A DNA stretch of 22,341 bases from Discostella pseudostelligera (taxonomy: Eukaryota; Bacillariophyta; Thalassiosirophyceae; Thalassiosirales; Thalassiosiraceae). The notes under the pieces are model-generated. The model was not told the DNA's origin. It did no database searches and saw only the letters and a program-made list of their open reading frames with translations. The DNA lies in the NCBI GenBank assembly GCA_036940085.1, contig JALLBK010000152.1:1-22341 (forward strand). The letters are read 5' to 3'. Shown here piece after piece: positions 18,487-22,341 of this stretch (within the stretch, counting starts at the first letter, position 1; the number at the start of each line of letters is the position of its first letter). The position numbers and the translations under genes were made by a program.

Positions 18487-21400
18487 TCAATCTGTGATCC
18501 GTGATGTTGTTATCGAGGGAACATTGTTGCAGTCAGGTCTGTTAATTGGGCAAGGTGTGACGTCGTATGTACCTTGGACGACACGGCTCTTACATCCATC
18601 CAAATTAATCGCTGTGAACCACTTCTCGCAGCATCCATCGAGTGTTTTGAAAAGATAGAGCCTCATGAATTCGACATCGTTTGCCATCCACTCGGGGTAA
18701 TTAGTTCTGCATCGGTAGCGGGAATATGCCGAACAGAGCAACGTGAGTTCGGTGCATCGTAATGGCTCCCAACAAAAAGTGCCACAAAATTTACAAAGGA
18801 AAATACTCACCCATTAACGCAGGTGCTCGATGCCAAATCCGGATAGTAGGTATGACCGTGAATGATGGGTATCGGATCAGAGTTTGCAGTGTTATTGGCA
18901 TAGCTCGTCCAATAATAACCGGTCTGCTCTGTGTTTTCTTTCGGACAATTTGACACTGTGGGAAAGTATTTGGAGCAGCACTCATCTCCTTGTCGGAAGA
19001 GGTAGTACTTTTCATAAGATTTATGGCCCATCCATGCCGGATAGTCTCGACCAAAGCCACAGTTATTTTGGTTGAAGTCAGGAAAATGATAGTTGTCCAT
19101 GGAGTATGGCTGGCTGTGCCACGGTTCATCTTCGATCTCGGGATTAACAGCGCGCTCAATGTCGGGACAGTCTGATCGTCCCGGATACCTGGAGGGCCAA
19201 CAAGTTCGACGAAGGTGAGAACAATCCAAACAATGAGGGGCAGCAATTATGAAATGAAATGCAACTCACCATGTTTCACAACAAAGGGTCGCATTGTCAA
19301 AGAGATAGTGGCTCTTAAATCCTTCTGACTGCATCCAATTTTCATAGTTGCTTCCGGAGACACAATTCAGTTTGTTGATCAAGTCCGGAAACCAGTGCAC
19401 CTTGTGGCTAGCATCTGTGCCCCACGTGTTTTTAGCAATTGGAGGTGCAAATGGCCGATGCTCGGGAGTCCCTGGGAAATGGATAGGCCATGGAAATGGT
19501 GCATGGGAGTCGTTACTTTCCTGAAGGCAAGACGAGGAGTGAGGGAGACTTTCGTCGCAGCACTCCCGAGACGTGCAATAGATCTTGAGGAGGTTATTGG
19601 GTTGATGCAACACCGAAGTACAGTGCCTGGCAAGAACGTGATCATTGGTGTAAGAAGTTACGCTGGACCAATTCGTCACACAATTGGGGTGAAATGACCT
19701 ACCCAGCGTCTTGATCAGCGAACCACGGGCAGTCCCAGCCCGGTGAGCAGCCAGCCCATGGATTGGTGTCAATAGAATCTCGACATGGAGTGGCGCATTG
19801 ACCATTTTCATCCATACAAATTCCTACAGGACAATCGCAACGGCACTGATTACATATCGTACGAGAAGACGGTGACATTAGTGTGAATATCTACATCGTG
19901 TCAGTTTGATGACATGGCGAATCTTACCGTCCACGGATTCAAAATACCAAATCCGCACTGCATGATAGGATCGCAGCGATGATAACGGGAGGAGGATTAG
20001 AACAAAAACCAAAACATGGAGAGTGACAATTGTGTACCATTCAGGGAACGTAACAAAGAAAGACTCACTTCTATTTCCTCGCAGTCTTGAGATGGATTCG
20101 CCGAAGGCGCCAAACTCGGCTGACTTGAGGGCGAAAGCGATGGATTCATTGAAGGAGTAAAACTCGGCAGATCTGTAGGCGAAATCGATGGGGCGTTCGA
20201 TTCAGACGAAGTACTGGGGCAATTTTCAGGGCACATGGCAATATCGCAAATCCCCAATGAGCATGCCTTGGTGGGTGAAATGGAAGGCTTCGCTGTCGTT
20301 GGTGCATCTGATGGAGATGCCGTGGTGGTTGCAATTGATGGGGTAGCTGTGTTCGGTGCGTTGGATGGTGCTTTTGTGTTGGTTGAGCTAGAAGGGTTAA
20401 TATCTGTAGACGGTTCATTGGATGGGGCTGCTGTGGTGGGTGAACTAGATGAGTAAGCTGTCGATGGTTCATTGGATGGAGGTTCCGTGGTGGTTGCAAC
20501 GGATGGGTTGCCATTTGTCGGTTTATTGGCTGGAGCTGACGTGTTGGATGACAAGGAAGGGTAAGCTACAGTCGTTCTATCTGATGGAGGAGCTGCCGTA
20601 GCGGGTGGAAGGAAAGGGTTCGCTGTCGTCGGTGTAACTGAGGGAGCTGATGAGGTCGGTGATCTAGAAGTGATAGCTGTCGTCGTTTCATTTGATGGAG
20701 ATGCTGTGGTGGGTGTACTAGAAGGGTTAGATGACGTCGGTGCATCTGATGGAACAGCCGTGGCGGGTGAAATAGAAGGGTTAGCTGTCGTCGGTATATT
20801 TGATGGAGCTGCAGTGCTGGTTGCTTTGGTTGGATTAGCTGTGTTCGATGCATCTGATGGATCTGCCGTGGCGGGTGAACTAGAGGGATTAGCTGTCGTC
20901 GGTGCATTTGATGGAGCTGCCGTGGTCGATGAAATTGATGGGTTAGCTGTGGTCGGACCGCTCGACGGATTAGCTGTCGTCGGTGCATTCGATGGATGTT
21001 CAGTGGGTTCATCGGAGCTTGCTTGCATCGATGGGCTCTGCCTTGTGCTTGGTTGATCAGATTTGGTTGGCTGCTCACTCGGGACCGTAGTCAACTGCTT
21101 GCATGGTCGCTTCGCACGATGTCGTTTTTCATTTTCACTGGGTGTTTGAGTAGATGTCGGAGAATTCGATGGTTGCGAGCTAGGCCGGTAAGAAGGCGAA
21201 TTCTCAGTGGGACCTGAAGATTCTGAAGGGGCCTCTGACTGCTGCTGACTCGGTTGATCACTTGGCTGAGGGCAAGGTCTCTCTGGAGGACGATTTGAAT
21301 GTGATGGTTTTTTAGTTCCGTGGTCTCTGTTGCTGGCGGTTGGCACAGTCGAAGTGGTAGGAGCAGGTGTTCGGGCTTGGGATGGAACTGAGGTCGGTCG

Positions 21401-22278
21401 ATCGGGTTCAGTTGGCTGCTCACTCGGTACCGTAGCCCGAATGGTCGCTTCGAACGATGTTGTTTTCCATTATTTTCACTTGGTGTTTGAGTACTTGTCG
21501 GAGAATTCGATGGTTTCGAGCTAGGTCGGTAAGAAGGTGAATTCTCAGTGGGATATGACGATTCCGACGAGGCTCCTGTCGGTTGCTTGCTCGGTTGATC
21601 AGTAAGCTGGTGGCCTGGAGTTGGAGGATGATTATTTGTGGGTGACGGTGTTTTACTTCTGCTTCTATCCTCTTTTTTACTGTCGATGGATGCATTCGAA
21701 GTGGTAGAAGCGGATGTTCGGGCTTGGGTCTGACGATCATGAAAAGCAATACAATGAGATGAACATATTCAAATCACATCAGCTCTTCAATGGTTATGAT
21801 AAAAATCAACACGATGATGCAACGGTGAATTGAGAATAATGACACAACTGCTTTAATAAGTGACAATCGAATGACGGGACAAGGTAGCAGTCCGCCTTAA
21901 CGCAAACTCACCATGTGAATGTGCACATTCATCGTCAGAATGGCCAAGTAGAAGGTGAAACTCATCCTCGTCCAAGGATAGAAAGGTGCCTTGGGCTGTC
22001 GTCTTCGACCGTGATGCACCATCATGGTCGGCTCCAGAATGAGCAGGGAGATGGGCAATGCAAATTATGGAAACCATCATCAACAGGAGTAGTAGGATTG
22101 CGTTGAATAAGGCGATAGTAGAGATCTTCACCAATGCTGAGCAGGATTGTGATAGGCTCGATTTTGTTGTGGTACATATCGTATCTCTGGTCGAAGATAC
22201 GGAGGCCGTTCTGTGGAATTTGTGAGGATGATTGGACAGGAACTTGAGCGCTTTTGGCGACATATTGTACATTGGCAT
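18487..22278 (-). CDS. Secreted or wall-associated mucin-like protein with Cys-rich modules (multi-exon)
   Basis: Exons seen on the - strand: 22278-21912; about 21730 to 20069 with an unresolved join near 21440; 19958-19929; 19845-19703; 19626-19270; 19188-18811; 18706-18487. Introns from 20068 onward are 110, 83, 76, 81 and 104 bp and phase-consistent. The N-terminus is a basic leader with a strong hydrophobic segment (TIALFNAILLLLLMMVSIICIAHL region), an anchor or signal. Next comes a Pro/Ser/Thr/Gln-rich stalk with two related blocks, then about 30 octapeptides of the type PSNAPTTA. After that the protein is Cys-rich: a short CGFGILNPWT mini-exon, CRCDCPVGICMDENGQC, then three modules of the form W/Y-F/Y-P...C...Y-x-x-W-M...YLF...CC. 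Such modules recur in diatom extracellular proteins, as I recall. It is probably O-glycosylated and surface-located; no enzyme motif is present. Whether the first exon belongs to this gene is less sure. Confidence 0.65.
18600..19400 (-). repeat. Three diverged Cys modules (W/Y-P...YLF...CC)
   Basis: Module 1: HWFPDLI, NYENWM, HYLFDN, CCETW. Module 2: YHFPDFN, DYPAWM, YYLFRQ, CCSKYF. Module 3: TYYPDLA, NYPEWM, LYLFKT, CCEKWF. Order and approximate spacing of the Cys and aromatic residues are the same in each, so they are tandem copies of one domain of about 55 residues at the C-terminus of the mucin-like protein. Confidence 0.75.
20275..20996 (-). repeat. About 30 tandem 24-bp units encoding a P-S-x-x-P-T-T-A octapeptide
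   Basis: Read on the - strand, units such as PSNAPTTA, PSSGPTTA and PSISPATA follow one another for about 720 bp with many substitutions but nearly constant 24-bp register. The stretch is a mucin-like stalk with dense Ser/Thr for O-glycosylation. Substitution rather than exact identity suggests an old array kept for composition. Confidence 0.85.
21046..21728 (-). repeat. Two tandem copies of a unit of about 340 bp in the stalk
   Basis: About 21046-21380 and 21381-21728 are diverged copies. On the + strand both contain GAATTCTCAGTGGGA, GTCGGAGAATTCGATGGTT and TGTTCGGGCTTGGG at the same relative places. Both encode PTENSPSYRPSS then PSNSPTSTQTPSEN. Between the copies the reading frame changes: the left copy and octapeptide array share one frame, the right copy another, with a TAA in the first frame near 21465. 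Confidence 0.75.
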
Positions 22279-22341
22279 TCTTTCGGTTAGGTTAGGTTCT
22301 ACATTAAAGATGTGTGGGTCCCTAAAGAATCCATGGCGGTG

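Noticed and set aside
20275..20996. Possible CRISPR-like or satellite array
   Set aside because: The 24-bp units are contiguous, diverged and in frame with a protein; there are no spacers.
20670..21056. + strand open frame with Gly-Leu-Val-Val-Gly repeats
   Set aside because: It mirrors the octapeptide array of the - strand gene, where the leader, splice sites and Cys modules place the true frame.
22285..22298. GGTTAGGTTAGG resembling telomere repeat
   Set aside because: Only two copies, with gene sequence on the left; too short to indicate a chromosome end.

Overview
The window looks like nuclear DNA of a eukaryotic alga, most probably a diatom. This rests on four observations. Genes are compact, with short introns (mostly 76-177 bp, GTGAGT or GTAAGT donors). 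Spacers are short and gene orientation is mixed, with no operons. A cytochrome bc1 subunit gene, a mitochondrial carrier and a mitochondrial chalcone-isomerase-like protein are all nuclear type. There is also a secreted Pro/Ser/Thr-repeat protein with Cys modules of a kind I associate with diatoms. Species cannot be named. Exon joins were chosen by eye from splice signals, reading phase and family motifs.

Layout from left to right. (1) 244-1152 +, a CHI-fold protein with a mitochondrial-type leader. Its 3' end is followed by a 72-bp duplication around a single N, probably an assembly seam. (2) 1567-3530 -, an SLC26/SulP anion transporter without a STAS domain. (3) 4250-5118 +, complex III subunit 7 (QCR7/UQCRB) with a 521-bp intron. 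(4) 5386-6404 -, an SLC25 mitochondrial carrier. (5) 6899-8302 +, an extended SDR (NAD-dependent epimerase/reductase) with a signal-like N-terminus. (6) 8334-11667 -, one gene from two open frames: a type II membrane GT14 (xylosyltransferase-like) glycosyltransferase with a C-terminal ricin-B-like three-repeat region. (7) 12064-13259 +, an unrecognised Cys-rich protein in three exons. (8) 13624-15817 +, a FUT8/O-fucosyltransferase-like enzyme in about five exons, with an unexplained frame change near 14390. (9) 16354-17913 +, a type II membrane PI-PLC X-domain protein. (10) 18487-22278 -, a multi-exon secreted or wall protein with a mucin-like stalk of about 30 octapeptides and three copies of a W/Y-P...W-M...YLF...CC module.

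Three non-coding intervals carry clustered motifs. TCCCGCC (E2F-like) occurs four times at 6705-6834 and five times at 13447-13539. The palindrome CCACGTGG (G-box) occurs three times at 13404-13558 and twice at 15988-16033. Both lie upstream of or between genes, so they look like real promoter elements.

Genes 6, 8 and 10 (two Golgi-type glycosyltransferases and a Ser/Thr-rich acceptor-like protein) fit a cell-surface glycoprotein theme. Adjacency in a eukaryote is weak evidence for a shared pathway. I see no CRISPR array, rRNA, recognisable tRNA or transposon.
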